DNA from: Flavobacterium piscisymbiosum
GTDB lineage: Bacteria > Bacteroidota > Bacteroidia > Flavobacteriales > Flavobacteriaceae
Reading direction: 5' to 3'
Assembly (NCBI RefSeq): GCF_020905295.1
Contig: NZ_JAJJMM010000001.1
Coordinates: 3,100,001 to 3,164,000, forward strand
Length of the DNA stretch: 64,000 nucleotides
Below, piece by piece: positions 62,973 through 64,000 of this stretch. Position 1 is the first letter of the stretch. Each line of letters starts with the position of its first letter. The notes under the pieces were generated by a model. It ran no database searches. It had not been told where the DNA came from and saw only the letters and a list, made by a program, of their open reading frames with translations. Both the position numbers and the translations under genes were made by a program.

Positions 62973-63446
62973 TTATATTTCTTTTAAAAGTATGGGTTTT
63001 CCATTTACTTCCATTCTTTCTATTTTTTCATCATTTGGGAATAGTGGCCAAAATTTAGCCATAAAAGATCTGGTCTTTCCTGCTTTTAAAATCATTTTGT
63101 AATTCTCGGTAGTTGTAGTTATCTTCATTCCTTGTACCACTTGATGAATATCGTATTTTTTGTTGTTTTTGTCAATAAGGAAAAATTTTTGAAAATCTAT
63201 TTCTACGTCTGAGTTAGTAGTATTGGAGAATTGTATCAATACTGTTTTAAATTTATGTCCTTTTTGATAATAATTAGTTTGATAAAATCCTGCATCTCCA
63301 TATGCAGAAGATTTAGAGCTGTAAAATCTTTTTATGCTATATGTTACGCCATCTGAAAAATCAAACTTATTTTCTTCTATTCTTTGCGCATTTATATGTT
63401 GTAATATGCCGCAGCATACTAACAGAGTAAGTAAAATTTTTTTCAT
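62973..63446 (-). CDS. Exported protein of unknown function
   Basis: A 157-residue protein with a signal peptide (LLVCCGILQHINAQ, about 20 residues). The mature part is a likely beta-sandwich (SIKRFYSSKSSAYGDAGFY, KTVLIQFSNTTNSDVEIDFQKFFLIDKNNKKYDIHQVVQ, MILKAGKTRSFMAKFWPLFP). The middle segment resembles DUF4352-like domains that carry NTxxxVEIDFxxFxLIDxxNKKY. This is a weak hint only. The next gene upstream starts 31 bp away on the same strand. Confidence 0.65.
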   Translation of the reverse strand: MKKILLTLLVCCGILQHINAQRIEENKFDFSDGVTYSIKRFYSSKSSAYGDAGFYQTNYYQKGHKFKTVLIQFSNTTNSDVEIDFQKFFLIDKNNKKYDIHQVVQGMKITTTTENYKMILKAGKTRSFMAKFWPLFPNDEKIERMEVNGKPILLKEI

Positions 63447-63477
63447 TATTTTTTTTAGTTGTTCGCTGCAACGGCTG

Positions 63478-63984
63478 TTATAACAAGGTTTTTTTTATTT
63501 TTCTTTCATATTCTGTTTCAAAACCAAGATAACTAATATCATTTAGTTTTATAATTTCGTTTTCACTCCAATTGGAATCTTCATCAATTAAATGTAATTC
63601 AACTGAATCATTTGTTACCCATAGTATTTTACCAACAAAAAATGAATCTTCATTATCATAGGTAAAAATTGAAACTACTTCGGATACTAAGCTTTTCAAT
63701 GATTTTTCTAAATCTTTAAAGTCATTCAAATTAATATTAGCTAATAAACTTTCTGAGTTGTCATTTTTCAATTCTGCATAATCGTTTTCTTCCCATGTTC
63801 TATATTTTTCAATATCACTGTTTTTCACAATAGTATATCCGTCAAACTTTTCGTTTTCTTCGTCAAAATTAAGAAGCATAACTATTTCAGAGTTTGCTAC
63901 GACACACTTTCCCGTGTAAATATCATTTACAATTGGTGCAAGATCAAGATCTACGATTAATTTTCTTTCTGCTATTTCTTCCAT
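63478..63984 (-). CDS. Cytoplasmic protein of unknown function
   Basis: A 168-residue acidic protein without signal peptide or membrane helix. Strand/helix alternation is seen in LIVDLDLAPIVNDIYTGKCVVANSEIVMLLNFDEENEKFDG, then a helical stretch DFKDLEKSLKSLVSEVVSIFTYDNE and a small beta-rich end (SFFVGKILWVTNDSVELHLIDEDSNWS). It reads WVTNDSVELHLIDED, reminiscent of SH3/Tudor-like folds, but I assign no family. It precedes the exported gene at 31 bp, so the two may share a transcript. Confidence 0.6.
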   Translation of the reverse strand: MEEIAERKLIVDLDLAPIVNDIYTGKCVVANSEIVMLLNFDEENEKFDGYTIVKNSDIEKYRTWEENDYAELKNDNSESLLANINLNDFKDLEKSLKSLVSEVVSIFTYDNEDSFFVGKILWVTNDSVELHLIDEDSNWSENEIIKLNDISYLGFETEYERKIKKTLL

Positions 63985-64000
63985 TTGTAAGTTACGTATT

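Overview
The window looks like a chromosomal segment of a Flavobacterium or close relative (Bacteroidota). It is AT-rich. Promoters carry the Bacteroidota -7 word TAnnTTTG, often with no clear ribosome binding site. It encodes a gliding-motility lipoprotein (GldI), a subtilase with a type IX secretion C-terminal signal, a SusC/SusD pair and many lipoproteins. No rRNA, tRNA, CRISPR array, insertion sequence or prophage was seen.

Layout. (1) 1-5610: aquaporin (cut by the window edge), a DoxX-like protein, an EamA exporter, then a four-gene minus-strand operon nrnA-gldI-PPIase-PPIase closed by a terminator. (2) 5640-15310: mixed housekeeping and stress genes: a CLC antiporter with the sequence marks of the fluoride-exporting CLC-F branch, a Rid-family protein, the CbpA/CbpM chaperone pair, two envelope proteins, an MFS carrier, a PoxB-type pyruvate oxidase and a lipoprotein. 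They are separated by intergenic regions rich in long hairpin repeats. (3) 15359-23169: guaA with a probably leaderless promoter, two LysM proteins, OsmC and a lipoprotein.

(4) 23188-41080: an 18-kb polysaccharide utilization locus. On the minus strand, SusC, SusD, a DUF5077/DUF3472 lipoprotein, a GH109 enzyme and a GH35 beta-galactosidase would bind, cut and import a glycan carrying terminal galactose and alpha-GalNAc. On the plus strand, a GHMP sugar kinase, a sugar nucleotidyltransferase, an MFS sugar carrier and a NagB deaminase fused to a PIG-L deacetylase would import and catabolise the amino sugars. A LacI-family regulator lies between the arms. The susC promoter and the kinase promoter are near-copies of one cassette of about 84 bp: two 14-bp palindromic operators 23 bp apart followed by identical -33/-7 spacing. 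This ties both arms to one regulator and is the strongest observation here.

(5) 41100-64000: DUF3820, TPR/TonB-like and small membrane proteins; pyrG-yidC; a YwqK/MORN-like protein; a TPR gene interrupted by a stop codon right after its signal peptide; an exported PEP-synthase-like protein; mnmA; the subtilase; a nitronate monooxygenase; a NUDIX hydrolase; an acyltransferase with altered motifs; an ECF sigma factor with a membrane partner; a DUF3810 metallopeptidase-like protein; PepD; a 36-aa lysine-rich protein; and two unrecognised genes.

Functions were assigned by reading motifs and family resemblance, without database searches. Starts were moved downstream where an upstream in-frame extension had no support: guaA, CLC, NagB/PIG-L, PepD, the NUDIX hydrolase and three exported proteins.
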